Source: Alkalihalobacterium chitinilyticum
GTDB taxonomy: Bacteria > Bacillota > Bacilli > Bacillales > Bacillaceae_F
DNA: 64,000 bases
Assembly (NCBI RefSeq): GCF_029028005.1
Contig: NZ_JAOTPO010000015.1
Span: forward strand, 55,485 to 119,484
Reading direction: 5' to 3'
Shown: in pieces, positions 16,629 through 24,864 of the stretch
Numbering within the stretch: position 1 is the stretch's first letter
Layout of the letters: each line of letters begins with the position of its first letter
Made by a program: the position numbers and the translations under genes
Notes under the pieces: generated by a model
Databases searched by the model: none
Told to the model about the DNA's origin: nothing
Seen by the model: only the letters and a program-made list of their open reading frames with translations

Positions 16629-17852
16629 TTATGCTGTCATGTTTGTTTTTTTCTCTTGAATCCTTTTGCTTTCGCGCGAGACGGATACCCATAAAAAGAT
16701 CGCACTAATAACGAGAAGAAATCCCGAAATATAGAATACCATGCCAATCCCGAACGCTGCAGCTATCACACCACCCATTACAGGCCCAATGACATTTCCT
16801 AGAAACCGGAAGCTTACATTATACCCTAACACTTCGCCTTGCATGGATAGAGGTGCTAGTTGTCTAATATAGGCGGTCATACAAGGAAGCAACCCGCCGA
16901 TTTGTAGACCGAATAGAAAACGTAGGATAATAAGTTGCCATAGTTCGGTTACGAGTGCTTGCGGAATAAAAAACAAGGCAGAGGTAAACAGCAAAATGAT
17001 TAATACTTTTCCGTGGCCAATCTTGTCGCCTAAAGATCCCCATCTACGTGTAGCAACTAAATTTCCGAGCCCGGTTACTGAAAAAGCAAAGCCTGCAAGA
17101 AAAGCCAAATTCTCAGTACGGGTTAATTCATGAACGTAGAGAGCTAATAATGGCTGGATACTGAAATTAGCTGCTTGAATAACAAGAGAAATTAACATGA
17201 CTGACACTAAAATTGGACTTTTGAATATGTGCATAACGACTTCTTTTCGCGTATACACTTTCTTCTCTTCGCCCGCTTCTTTAAAAACAACTTCTTTAAT
17301 CCCAAATAACACGAGGAATGAAGCTATGATGATAACAGCACCAGTTATCGTAAACGTGTATTGGAACCCTACAGTGTCGGCTAGCAATCCACCGAGTAAC
17401 GGTCCGCATAAACCACCGCTTACCGTTCCTGTTTGCAAGGTGCCGAGTGTTCTTCCTGCGGTTTCTTTTTTACATTGTGCTGAAATTAACGCAGCAGACA
17501 TCGGTATAAAACCGGTCACGACTCCCATGAAAGCCCGTAGTATAAACAACTCAGTGACGGAAGTGACAAACCCCATTAAGAGGACGCTAATTCCAATTCC
17601 TGCTGATGTAATGACTAATATTTTTTTTCGACCGTACTTATCGCCAAATCTTCCCCAAATCGGTGAAAATAAAAAGGCAACGAGAAATGTTACACCGAAT
17701 ACGTAACCTGCCCATTGCTGAACGTATGCATCAGAAAAATCGCCTAATGTTTTAATGTACAACGATAAAAATGGTAAAACCATTGTAGCACTAGCAGCAA
17801 CGAGAAAGTTAGCAAACCACATAATGACAATATTCTTTTTTTCTATCGTCAC
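16629..17852 (-). CDS. MFS multidrug-type transporter
   Basis: This is a 12-helix drug:H+ antiporter-type MFS protein of about 407 residues. Motif A is well preserved (GRFGDKYGRKKILV, about residue 70), and motif C-like GTVSGGLCGPLLGGLLAD near 145 is typical of exporters. Two GTG codons are possible starts; the one at 17852 is better placed behind AAGAAGG than that at 17861. It is monocistronic on the minus strand and shares its upstream region with a PH-like membrane protein. It differs from the MFS_3 paralogues elsewhere in the window and resembles the Bmr/NorA/YitG-like group. The substrate is unknown. Confidence 0.88.
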   Translation of the reverse strand: MTIEKKNIVIMWFANFLVAASATMVLPFLSLYIKTLGDFSDAYVQQWAGYVFGVTFLVAFLFSPIWGRFGDKYGRKKILVITSAGIGISVLLMGFVTSVTELFILRAFMGVVTGFIPMSAALISAQCKKETAGRTLGTLQTGTVSGGLCGPLLGGLLADTVGFQYTFTITGAVIIIASFLVLFGIKEVVFKEAGEEKKVYTRKEVVMHIFKSPILVSVMLISLVIQAANFSIQPLLALYVHELTRTENLAFLAGFAFSVTGLGNLVATRRWGSLGDKIGHGKVLIILLFTSALFFIPQALVTELWQLIILRFLFGLQIGGLLPCMTAYIRQLAPLSMQGEVLGYNVSFRFLGNVIGPVMGGVIAAAFGIGMVFYISGFLLVISAIFLWVSVSRESKRIQEKKTNMTA

Positions 17853-17992
17853 GGTACACACCTTCTTGTTGAAAATTATTTCGGTACTCTAAATATTATA
17901 GAGGAAATGACATAAATATGAAAGAGAAAAGTGCTAGCAACCTCTAAAAATGGTACTATAATAATGAAAATTGACAGCTGGAGGGAATGACG

Positions 17993-18421
17993 TTGGAGAA
18001 GATCTATCACACAAAAGAAGGTAAAACGATATGGGTGATTTTAATTTTTTTAACAATCATTAATTTATTTATGTTGAATGAACGGATTATGTTTTTACCC
18101 TATATTGCCCTAGTTATTTTTGTATGTGCACTTTTTTTGTCCTATGAATTTAAAATAAAAGGCAACACATTAACCTATCGGGTTATTTTATTTGGCCTGG
18201 TGATTGTTAAGAAAGAGGCAACAGCGGATGAAGTAAAAGAAATTTATTTTATCAGCTTACGAGGAGTCCCGAACGTACTCATCAAACCAACTAAGGGGAT
18301 GCGCTGGAAGCTGGCGAAATTTAAGCCAGAAACGTATGCGGATGATGTTTATGATTTTGCCGAGCAACACGGCATTAAAAAGGTTGAATTAAACGGTTAC
18401 CAACCGAGTTATAGAAAATAG
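17993..18421 (+). CDS. Small membrane protein with PH-like domain
   Basis: The protein has 142 residues. Two adjacent hydrophobic helices (about 12-30 and 36-54 from the TTG start) are followed by a soluble, beta-rich tail of about 85 residues with the pattern FKIKGNTLTYRVILFGLVIVKKEATADEVKEIYF. This resembles the bacterial PH-like domains of small EbsA/YdbS-type membrane proteins. The TTG at 17993 is 7 bp from GGAGGG; an ATG at 17987 is too close. The gene is divergent from the MFS gene and 128 bp before luxS. The function is unknown; an envelope-associated role is a guess. Confidence 0.65.
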   Translation: MEKIYHTKEGKTIWVILIFLTIINLFMLNERIMFLPYIALVIFVCALFLSYEFKIKGNTLTYRVILFGLVIVKKEATADEVKEIYFISLRGVPNVLIKPTKGMRWKLAKFKPETYADDVYDFAEQHGIKKVELNGYQPSYRK

Positions 18422-18549
18422 ATAATATTTAATTGTGGAACATAAGGATGAAAACGATAATTTTATAATTATTCAGAATTTATTAGACAAATGATCATTC
18501 CATCCCTTATACTTGTTGGAAAAAGACCAGTTCTTAGGAGTGATCATCT

Positions 18550-19020
18550 ATGCCGACAGTAGAAAGTTTTGAACTCGATCATACGATTGTAAAAGCACCA
18601 TTCGTTCGCCCTTGTGGTACACACAAAGTTGGAAAAGACGGTGTTGTTAATAAATTCGATATTCGATTTTGCCAGCCAAACAAACAAGCGATGCGCCCAG
18701 AAGCGATTCATACGCTAGAGCATTTGCTGGCATTGAACATTCGCCGCTTTGCTGAGGAGCATGAGCATTTTGATATTATTGACCTTTCCCCAATGGGATG
18801 TCAAACAGGCTTCTACTTAATTGTAAGCGGTGCTCCGTCAGTGGAGGATATCATTGATGTTCTCGAGCAAACGATGAACTACTCGATTGAATTAACAGAA
18901 GTTCCAGCGGCCAATGAAAAACAGTGTGGACAAGCGAAGTTACATGATCTTGAAGGGGCACAAAAGCTGATGAAACATTGGCTGTCGCACGACAAAGACT
19001 TTTTAAAAGAAATTTTTTAG
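18550..19020 (+). CDS. luxS: S-ribosylhomocysteine lyase LuxS
   Basis: LuxS cleaves S-ribosylhomocysteine to homocysteine and DPD, the precursor of autoinducer-2, as part of the activated methyl cycle. The protein has 156 residues. The metal ligands H54 and H58 in HTLEH and C126 in EKQCGQ are present, as is the catalytic C84 in [10 protein letters not shown] and the [14 protein letters not shown] segment. The ATG follows CTTAGGAGTGATC. A possible -10 TATACT is at 18508-18513. No SAM or SAH riboswitch is recognisable upstream. A perfect terminator follows. It is complete and likely functional, so the organism should make AI-2, separately from the peptide signalling system at 53 kb. Confidence 0.98.
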   Translation: MPTVESFELDHTIVKAPFVRPCGTHKVGKDGVVNKFDIRFCQPNKQAMRPEAIHTLEHLLALNIRRFAEEHEHFDIIDLSPMGCQTGFYLIVSGAPSVEDIIDVLEQTMNYSIELTEVPAANEKQCGQAKLHDLEGAQKLMKHWLSHDKDFLKEIF

Positions 19021-19041
19021 TGGGTAAACATAGTAAGTTTG

Positions 19042-19088
19042 AACTGCACGTCACCTTTGGCTAGAAAAGGTGGCGTGCAGTTTTTTTA
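19042..19088 (+). terminator. Terminator of luxS
   Basis: AACTGCACGTCACCTT (19042-19057) and AAGGTGGCGTGCAGTT (19067-19082) are near-perfect arms, followed by T7. Confidence 0.88.
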
Positions 19089-19375
19089 TGGTCTCATAAC
19101 AAAAAAAATTTTACACTTGCTATGAGGTGACGAAAGTCTGATTGTCATTTTTCATAATTACCTTTTACTATAGAGGACATATGTTTTTATTGAAAATGGC
19201 CTTATAAAACCTAACTTTAGAAAGTAAGTTCACGTATCGAAAAACGCCTCTGCTAACCTAAAGATTAACTTTGGTGAATTTTTAGAAAAGTAAGTCCTTA
19301 AAGGCAGTTAATATGATATTATAGACGAAATAAAAAATACACATACAACGATTAGATAGAAAGGGGAGTATACGG
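19089..19375. other. Upstream region of alaR-alaT
   Basis: No gene or clear operator is visible. It is AT-rich and must carry the alaR-alaT promoter; TATTAT at 19317-19322 is a possible -10 but lacks a good -35. Confidence 0.4.
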
Positions 19376-19870
19376 GTGAATAGTAAAGAAATAGAAATTC
19401 TCCAAATTATTGAAGAAAATGGCCGTATAAGCATAAATACATTATCGAAAATGTTGGATTTAAGTGAGGAAGAAGTTGAAAATATCCTAAAGAAACTCCA
19501 AAAAGAAAAAGTAATTTTAAGTTATTCAGCTGTTATCGATTGGAGTAAAGTGCATGATCATGAAAATGTAACAGCAGTGATTGATGTGAAAGTAACGCCG
19601 CAACGAGGGGTAGGCTTCGATGATGTAGCAGAGCGAATATATCGTTTTCCGGAAGTAAAGGCGCTTTATTTAATGTCAGGTGCTTATGATTTATCGGTTG
19701 TAATTGAAGGAAAAAGCATGTCTCAAGTCGCTCGGTTTGTTTCAGAAAAATTATCGACACTCGAATCCGTTATTTCAACTACAACACATTTCCAATTAAA
19801 AAAATATAAACACGATGGTGTTGTGTTTGAAGACGGTGAGGAAGACCGTAGAATTGTGGTGACTCCGTAA
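19376..19870 (+). CDS. alaR: Lrp/AsnC family regulator AlaR
   Basis: The protein has 164 residues: an N-terminal winged HTH (NGRISINTLSKMLDLSEEEVENILKKLQKEKVI, about 13-45) followed by a RAM/AsnC ligand-binding domain (VTAVIDVKVTPQRGVGFDDVAERIYRFPEVKALYLMSGAYDLSVVIEG). The start is GTG behind AAGGGGAG. The stop overlaps the next start as TAATG, so it is translationally coupled to the aminotransferase gene. The same pair occurs in B. subtilis (yugG-yugH, alaR-alaT), where AlaR activates alanine synthesis. I infer the same role. The extended acidic C-terminal tail (EDGEEDRR) is not needed for the fold. Confidence 0.93.
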   Translation: MNSKEIEILQIIEENGRISINTLSKMLDLSEEEVENILKKLQKEKVILSYSAVIDWSKVHDHENVTAVIDVKVTPQRGVGFDDVAERIYRFPEVKALYLMSGAYDLSVVIEGKSMSQVARFVSEKLSTLESVISTTTHFQLKKYKHDGVVFEDGEEDRRIVVTP

Positions 19871-21048
19871 TGACGAATTCTACACGAATAAACCAACGTT
19901 TATCAAAAACTGTTCAGTCCATTCAACCGTCTGGCATCCGGCGTTTTTTTGATCTCGCATCGACGATGGATAACATTATTTCTCTCGGTGTTGGGGAACC
20001 TGATTTTGTCACACCTTGGAATATTCGCGAAGCCGCATTCTCTTCGATGGAAAGAGGGTTTACAGCCTATACAGCAAATGCTGGACTTCTAGAACTTCGT
20101 GAAGAAATTTCAAAATATATGAGTCAAGAATTCTCCCTTCATTACAGTCCTGCAAGTGAAGTGCTTGTTACGGTTGGAGCAAGTGAGGCTATTGATATCG
20201 CGATCCGTTCGCTTGTCGATCCTGGAGATGAAGTCATTGTTGTTGAGCCGACGTTCGTTTCATATGCACCGATCGTTTCTCTTGCAGGAGGGGTTCCAGT
20301 ATCTGTAGGGACGAAGAAAGAAGACGCATTTAAATTAACGCCTGCTCAATTAGAAGCAGCGATCACACCAAAAACAAAACTTGTGATGCTATGTTTTCCA
20401 AATAACCCAACAGGTGCGGTGATGACCAAAGAGGAGCTCGAACTCATTTCTCATGTCATTAAAAAGCATGACTTACTCGTATTATCAGATGAAATCTATG
20501 CAGAGCTCTCTTACGACACGAGTCATTATTCGATTGCCCGCCTGCCAGATATGCGTGAACGTACCGTTGTCATTTCAGGCTTTTCGAAAGCTTTTGCAAT
20601 GACCGGATGGAGATTAGGATTTACACTCGCCCCTGAAGACATTACAGCGGCGATGTTAAAAATCCATCAATACACAATGATGTGTGCATCTACACCTGCT
20701 CAGTATGGGGCGCTGGAAGCGTTGCAAAACGGCTTAGCTGATGTAAAGAAAATGGTTCAAAGCTACCATCAACGTCGTAATTTTGTGGTTAAATCGTTTG
20801 CAGAAATTGGCTTGCCGTGTCACACACCAGGCGGAGCTTTTTATGCGTTTCCTTCGATAAAAAATACAGGGTTTGACTCAGGAGAATTCGCAGAGAAGCT
20901 TCTTCTCGAGGAAAGAGTGGCCGTTGTTCCAGGAAATGTCTTTGGTGCCGGAGGAGAAGGACATATTCGCTGTTCTTACGCCACATCTATGGAAAACCTA
21001 GAAGAATCGGTCCGTCGGATTGGACAATTTTTAGAAAAGCATTGTTAA
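19870..21048 (+). CDS. alaT: PLP-dependent alanine-type transaminase AlaT
   Basis: This is a fold-type I, class I/II aminotransferase of 392 residues, expected to make alanine from pyruvate with glutamate as donor. The PLP lysine is in SGFSKAFAMTGWRLGF (around residue 235), preceded by LVLSDEIYAEL with the pyridine-N-binding Asp. FPNNPTGAV carries the conserved Asn. The C-terminal Arg that binds the alpha-carboxylate is in HIRCSYA. It overlaps alaR by one base and ends in a three-tier terminator. Its neighbours match the B. subtilis yug region. Substrate assignment rests on synteny; aromatic or other amino acids cannot be excluded. Confidence 0.92.
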   Translation: MTNSTRINQRLSKTVQSIQPSGIRRFFDLASTMDNIISLGVGEPDFVTPWNIREAAFSSMERGFTAYTANAGLLELREEISKYMSQEFSLHYSPASEVLVTVGASEAIDIAIRSLVDPGDEVIVVEPTFVSYAPIVSLAGGVPVSVGTKKEDAFKLTPAQLEAAITPKTKLVMLCFPNNPTGAVMTKEELELISHVIKKHDLLVLSDEIYAELSYDTSHYSIARLPDMRERTVVISGFSKAFAMTGWRLGFTLAPEDITAAMLKIHQYTMMCASTPAQYGALEALQNGLADVKKMVQSYHQRRNFVVKSFAEIGLPCHTPGGAFYAFPSIKNTGFDSGEFAEKLLLEERVAVVPGNVFGAGGEGHIRCSYATSMENLEESVRRIGQFLEKHC

Positions 21049-21074
21049 AGCTTACTCAATCGAATAGTATTTTC

Positions 21075-21152
21075 AAATGCTGTCCCTAGAAGCAAAAACG
21101 CAGTTAGCTGAGGCTAACTATGCAAAATTGCTTCAAAGGACAGCATTTTTTA
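21075..21152 (+). terminator. Three-tier terminator of alaR-alaT
   Basis: AAATGCTGTCC/GGACAGCATTT forms the base, GAAGCAA/TTGCTTC the middle and AGTTAGC/GCTAACT the tip, followed by a T-run. Confidence 0.82.
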
Positions 21153-21252
21153 GTAGAAAATTTATCTTTATAGCGAAGATGATAAATCCTTGCAAACATC
21201 AAACCATCCGAGAGTTTATATAGATATTTTCCCTGGGATTGGTAAAGGGAAG

Positions 21253-21525
21253 GTCTAAGTTGAGAATTAGAACCAAATAATTTCAATAAATGGAAAAAGA
21301 AGAGACTAAGTATCGGTTTAGAACAAGAATATTCCTGAAAATGGTAATATTAAGTTCTAAGCTGAGTTTTAGAACCATAATATCCCTAGAACTGGAAAAA
21401 AGAGAGTCTAAGTTTTGTTTTAGAACAAGAATGTTCCTTAAAATGGTAATAATATGGTCTAAGTTGAGGTTTAGAACCAAAGTATCCCTAAAACTGGGAA
21501 AAAACGCAGACTCTAAGTTATAGAC
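21253..21525. repeat. 51-bp tandem array of two alternating unit types
   Basis: Units begin at 21253, 21304, 21354, 21406, 21457 and about 21511 with GTCTAAG-like sequence. Odd units contain TTAGAACCAAA.TATCCCTA.AACTGGAAAAA; even units contain TTTAGAACAAGAAT.TTCCT.AAAATGG. The order is A-B-A-B-A, giving a ~102-bp higher-order repeat. Because 51 is divisible by three, both strands show open frames with a 17-residue period. There is no ribosome-binding site. There are no unique spacers, so it is not a CRISPR array. Confidence 0.8.
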
Positions 21526-21682
21526 TAATACAATTTAATTCCAATACTCGGAAAGTTCCTCCGTTGTGACTCACAACATTGTAATAACTCGAAATATTAC
21601 CGGTTCAACCTGCACTCATCTCAAAAAACTCATACATTCTCAACATTTATCGTTTAAAACCATACAATCAAGACAATAAAAA

Positions 21683-21708
21683 AAGACAAGGCGTTTACAC
21701 CTTGTCTT
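21683..21708 (-). terminator. Terminator-like hairpin reading leftward
   Basis: AAGACAAGGCG and CACCTTGTCTT form an 11-bp stem. The T-run lies on the minus strand (TTTTTTTATT from 21682 leftward), while the plus side has AAAA. No annotated minus-strand gene lies upstream of it. Confidence 0.55.
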
Positions 21709-21725
21709 AAAAGGGGGAATACTAT

Positions 21726-21779
21726 ATGGTAGTAAACAGTTATTCCCCGATATTTACGACTTTATACAAAATCCAATAA
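21726..21779 (+). CDS. Possible 17-codon leader peptide upstream of thiM
   Basis: An ATG at 21726 follows AAGGGGGAA with good spacing and opens a frame of 17 codons (MVVNSYSPIFTTLYKIQ), ending 24 bp before the thiM start. A GGGGAATA/TATTCCCC hairpin (21714-21748) covers its ribosome-binding site. This could be a small regulatory upstream frame for thiM. The evidence is only the start context; it may be chance. Confidence 0.3.
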   Translation: MVVNSYSPIFTTLYKIQ

Positions 21780-21803
21780 AATAAATTAATTGAGGTGTTA
21801 ATG

Positions 21804-22595
21804 ATGTACACTTTTGAAAAAATAAAAGTGGATCAACCGTTAATTCATTGTATGACCAATGTAGTCGTGACAAACTTTACTGCAAATGGCCTGCTTGCGA
21901 TCGGTGCATCACCCGTCATGGCCTATGCAAAGGAAGAAGTGCAAGACCTCGCGCAAATCGCTGGGGCCCTATTATTAAATATCGGCACATTAAATAATGA
22001 GCAAGTGGACGCGATGGTATTAGCAGGACAAGCCGCAAACAAAACAGGTGTTCCGGTTATTTTAGACCCAGTCGGAGCTGGTGCTACCGCTTATCGAACG
22101 GAAACGACTAAACGAATCCTTTCTGAAGTAAACTTTGCTGTCCTGCGCGGAAATGGTGGAGAGGTTGCCGCCTTACTAGGTGAAAGTGGTATGATAAAGG
22201 GTGTTGATGGTTCAACGACACTTCCGAAAGATGTATTAGCGAAAAAAGCAAAAGAAATCTTTAATACAATTACAGTTATTACCGGAGAAACGGACGTTGT
22301 GACAGACGGTGAACAAACGTATGAAATAGCAAATGGGCATCCGTGGATGACAAAAGTCGTTGGAACAGGATGTTTACTTGGCGCAGTATTAGGTGCATTT
22401 CTCTCGGTGAATAAAGAAAATCCAGTGCAAACGTTAGCTGAAGGGTTAGCTTTTTATGGAATCGCAGGAGAAATCGCCTATGAACAAGCAAAAGATAAAG
22501 GAATAGGTACATATCAAGAAGCCTTTTTAAATGTATTACATCAGATGAATGTTGAACAATATGAACAATATAAGAAGTTTTCAATTATAGAATAG
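21804..22595 (+). CDS. thiM: Hydroxyethylthiazole kinase ThiM
   Basis: ThiM phosphorylates 4-methyl-5-(2-hydroxyethyl)thiazole in the thiamine salvage pathway. The protein has about 263 residues. Family motifs seen are PLIHCMTNVVVTNFTANGLLAIGASPVMAYA at the N-terminus, ILDPVGAGATAYRT near 93 and the catalytic VVGTGCLLGAVLGAF near 187, with its active-site Cys. GAGGTG at 21792-21797 is spaced 6 bp to ATG 21804, so the upstream GTG and ATG codons are less likely. No TPP riboswitch is recognisable upstream. The helicase gene starts only 10 bp after the stop. The usual partners thiE, thiD and tenA are not in the window. Confidence 0.94.
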   Translation: MYTFEKIKVDQPLIHCMTNVVVTNFTANGLLAIGASPVMAYAKEEVQDLAQIAGALLLNIGTLNNEQVDAMVLAGQAANKTGVPVILDPVGAGATAYRTETTKRILSEVNFAVLRGNGGEVAALLGESGMIKGVDGSTTLPKDVLAKKAKEIFNTITVITGETDVVTDGEQTYEIANGHPWMTKVVGTGCLLGAVLGAFLSVNKENPVQTLAEGLAFYGIAGEIAYEQAKDKGIGTYQEAFLNVLHQMNVEQYEQYKKFSIIE

Positions 22596-22605
22596 AGGGA
22601 TATAT

Positions 22606-23814
22606 GTGAGTAAAACATTTTTAGATTTAGGATTAAATGAACGCTATGTAAAAGCATTAAGCGAAAAAGGTATAGAAACACCGACGAAAATTCAAGAGCA
22701 AGGCATCCCGGCCATTATCGAAGGTAAAAACGTCGTGCTCCATTCTCAAACCGGCAGTGGCAAAACGTTAGCTTTTGTTCTCCCATTACTTGAAAAGCTC
22801 GATGAAACAAAAAAAGACCTTCAAGCTTTAATTGTCGCGCCTACACAAGAGTTGGCCATGCAAATTTTTCAAGAAGTAAAAGATTTAACAAAAGATACGC
22901 CATATGAAGTCGAAGCGTTTATCGGCAGCGGTAACATCAAACGTCAGTTAGAAAAATTAAAAAAGGTAAAGCCGCAATTAGTCGTTGGAACACCCCGTCG
23001 TATTATTGAACTAGCTGAATCAAAATTAAAAATGCATCATGTACAAGCTGTTGTTTTTGATGAGGCTGACCGACAAATTTTAGATAGAAAAAGTAATGAA
23101 GACTATGTACAGTTAGAGCGTAAAATGCCTGGAAACTGCCAATTTATCTTTGCATCAGCAACCGCGACACCGGAACTGATGAACCGCCTCTCTCAGAAGG
23201 TATCTGATCCCGTTTTCATTTCTGTTGATGAGGGTATAGTAAAAAATAAGATCGAACATTTATTTATTGTCGGTGACAGAAGACAACAAATTGACCAACT
23301 TCGAGGAATGATCCGCAATCTAAATATTTCAAGAGGGATGGTATTTGTTAACAACTTAGAAAGAGTAAAGGAAACCGTTGATAAACTTAATTATCATGGG
23401 GTTAAAGCCGGCGCGCTGTCGAGTGAGCAAGACAAATTTCAAAGAGCAGATGTGATGGAAAAATTCAGTAAAGGAGACCTTCAAATTCTAGTGGCAACGG
23501 ATGTTGCTGCTCGTGGAATTGATATTCAAAACGTTACGCATGTGATCAATCTCCAATTAACTGACGAGAAAGAAGGCTACTTGCACCGTGCCGGACGAAC
23601 GGGACGCATGGGTAAAGAAGGAACTGTTATTTCGATCATCACAAAGCATGAAATCAATAAATTAAAAAAATGGGCAAAAGCTTTTGAAATCACACTTCAT
23701 GAAAAACAATACCAATATGGGAAAATAAAGGATTATGAAAAGGAACAAAGTCCTCAAAACCGTAAGCCAAAGCCTGTTTATTCAAAGGATAAGAAACAGT
23801 CGGCTAAAAAGTAA
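22606..23814 (+). CDS. DEAD-box ATP-dependent RNA helicase
   Basis: This is an RNA-remodelling helicase of 402 residues. Motif Q (TPTKIQEQGIPAIIEG), motif I HSQTGSGKT (about residue 47), Ia PTQEL, Ib GTPRR, motif II DEAD (near 155), motif III SAT and motif VI HRAGRTGRMG are all present. The C-terminal tail is short, basic and lysine-rich, as in the YfmL-type accessory helicases of Bacilli rather than CshA. The start is GTG behind AGAGGG. It follows thiM by 10 bp, so the two may be cotranscribed although their functions are unrelated. A role in ribosome assembly or cold adaptation is inferred from the family. Confidence 0.93.
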   Translation: MSKTFLDLGLNERYVKALSEKGIETPTKIQEQGIPAIIEGKNVVLHSQTGSGKTLAFVLPLLEKLDETKKDLQALIVAPTQELAMQIFQEVKDLTKDTPYEVEAFIGSGNIKRQLEKLKKVKPQLVVGTPRRIIELAESKLKMHHVQAVVFDEADRQILDRKSNEDYVQLERKMPGNCQFIFASATATPELMNRLSQKVSDPVFISVDEGIVKNKIEHLFIVGDRRQQIDQLRGMIRNLNISRGMVFVNNLERVKETVDKLNYHGVKAGALSSEQDKFQRADVMEKFSKGDLQILVATDVAARGIDIQNVTHVINLQLTDEKEGYLHRAGRTGRMGKEGTVISIITKHEINKLKKWAKAFEITLHEKQYQYGKIKDYEKEQSPQNRKPKPVYSKDKKQSAKK

Positions 23815-23884
23815 TTTTTTTGATTTAATATTAAAGTTATGTTAGACTAAGAAGGTTAAAAAATATTTAGGAGTTGTATAGTGT

Positions 23885-24310
23885 ATGGTAGCAAATTTAG
23901 AAGTAGGTAGCATCGTAGAAGGAAAAGTAACTGGTGTTAAAGCGTTTGGTGCGTTTGTAGCATTAGATGAAAACACACAAGGACTAGTTCACATTTCTGA
24001 AGTAGCCCACGGTTTCGTTAAGGATATTAATGAAGTTTTATCAGTAGGAGACGAGGTGAAAGTTAAGGTATTAACAATCGATGAGAACACGAAAAAGATT
24101 TCTTTATCTATTCGTGCAACTCAACCGGCTCCAGAGCGTCCAGAAAGAAAAGAGCGTCCAGCTCGTCCGGCTCGTCCACAAGGCGGCGGAAGAAAGCAAG
24201 AAAAACAAAGTGCAACTCAAGGTTTCAACACGCTTGAAGATAAGCTAAAAGATTGGTTAAAACAATCTAACGAAATTCAAGCAGACTTAAACAAACGCTC
24301 TAAGCGTTAA
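23885..24310 (+). CDS. yugI: S1-domain RNA-binding protein (YugI/GSP13 family)
   Basis: This is a small RNA- and ribosome-associated protein of 141 residues. Residues about 5-75 form one S1 domain (GSIVEGKVTGVKAFGAFVALDENTQGLVHISEVAHGFV...KISLSIRAT). The rest is a low-complexity Pro/Arg/Glu-rich linker (RPERKERPARPARPQGGGRKQ) and a short helix. B. subtilis YugI (general stress protein 13) has the same plan and the same genomic neighbourhood. An AGGAG lies 12 bp upstream of the ATG. A perfect terminator follows. It may bind the 30S subunit or RNA under stress. Confidence 0.92.
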   Translation: MVANLEVGSIVEGKVTGVKAFGAFVALDENTQGLVHISEVAHGFVKDINEVLSVGDEVKVKVLTIDENTKKISLSIRATQPAPERPERKERPARPARPQGGGRKQEKQSATQGFNTLEDKLKDWLKQSNEIQADLNKRSKR

Positions 24311-24325
24311 TCGAATAACCAAAAG

Positions 24326-24360
24326 GAGAGACCTGCTCGGAAACAGGTCTCTCTTTTTTT
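24326..24360 (+). terminator. Terminator of yugI
   Basis: GAGAGACCTG (24326-24335) and CAGGTCTCTC (24344-24353), then T7. It also lies downstream of the convergent yuzA gene. Confidence 0.88.
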
Positions 24361-24392
24361 TCCATAAATATAAATTTGTAATCATTTACATA

Positions 24393-24620
24393 TTAACGCT
24401 CTGGTTGAGGACTTCTTTCCAGTTCTTCATCAGGCTTAAAGAGAATGGAAATACAATAAAGTCCAGCTAAACCAACAAGTGCATAAATAAAGCGGGAGAA
24501 ACCAGCTGCCTGACCACCAAAGATTGCAGCCACCAGGTCAAATCGGAAGAACCCAATTAAACCCCAGTTGATGGCTCCAATGATTGCTAATACTAAAGCT
24601 GTACGCTGAATGCCACTCAT
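24393..24620 (-). CDS. yuzA: DUF378 small membrane protein (YuzA-like)
   Basis: The protein has 75 residues with two hydrophobic helices (about 6-28 and 42-60). The DUF378 pattern TALVLAIIGAINWGLIGFFRFDLVAAIFGG is clear. The ATG at 24620 follows GGAGGTGG; a longer frame upstream lacks a ribosome-binding site. B. subtilis yuzA lies at the same place between yugI and yugJ, which supports orthology. The function is unknown. Confidence 0.9.
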   Translation of the reverse strand: MSGIQRTALVLAIIGAINWGLIGFFRFDLVAAIFGGQAAGFSRFIYALVGLAGLYCISILFKPDEELERSPQPER

Positions 24621-24864
24621 AACATCCACCTCCGTCAATTTTTGTAGCACTGATAAAGATTGTGCTCTTTTTTTAGAATGAGGTATTTTCTATAGAAATA
24701 TGCATTCAGCAAATTTCTTTCTAAATTACAAAAATTTAAACCTTTGTTTAAGAGGATTTCACCGTCAATTTATCTAATTAGAATTAGATAATACTTTTCG
24801 TATCTAGTTTGTTGCAACGAAGAGATTTCTCGTTAATAATAATGGTGAAGGGAGTTGTATATAC

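Noticed and set aside
18422..18549. SAM or SAH riboswitch before luxS
   Set aside because: The leader is only ~130 bp, AT-rich and lacks the conserved helices.
21290..21523. Coding gene with 17-residue repeats
   Set aside because: The open frame is a by-product of the 51-bp period; there is no ribosome-binding site and the opposite strand is open too.
21253..21525. CRISPR array
   Set aside because: Units are contiguous 51-bp repeats of two alternating types with no unique spacers and no cas genes nearby.
21541..21803. TPP riboswitch before thiM
   Set aside because: The conserved CTGAGA and ACCCTTTGAACCTGA-type elements are absent on both strands.
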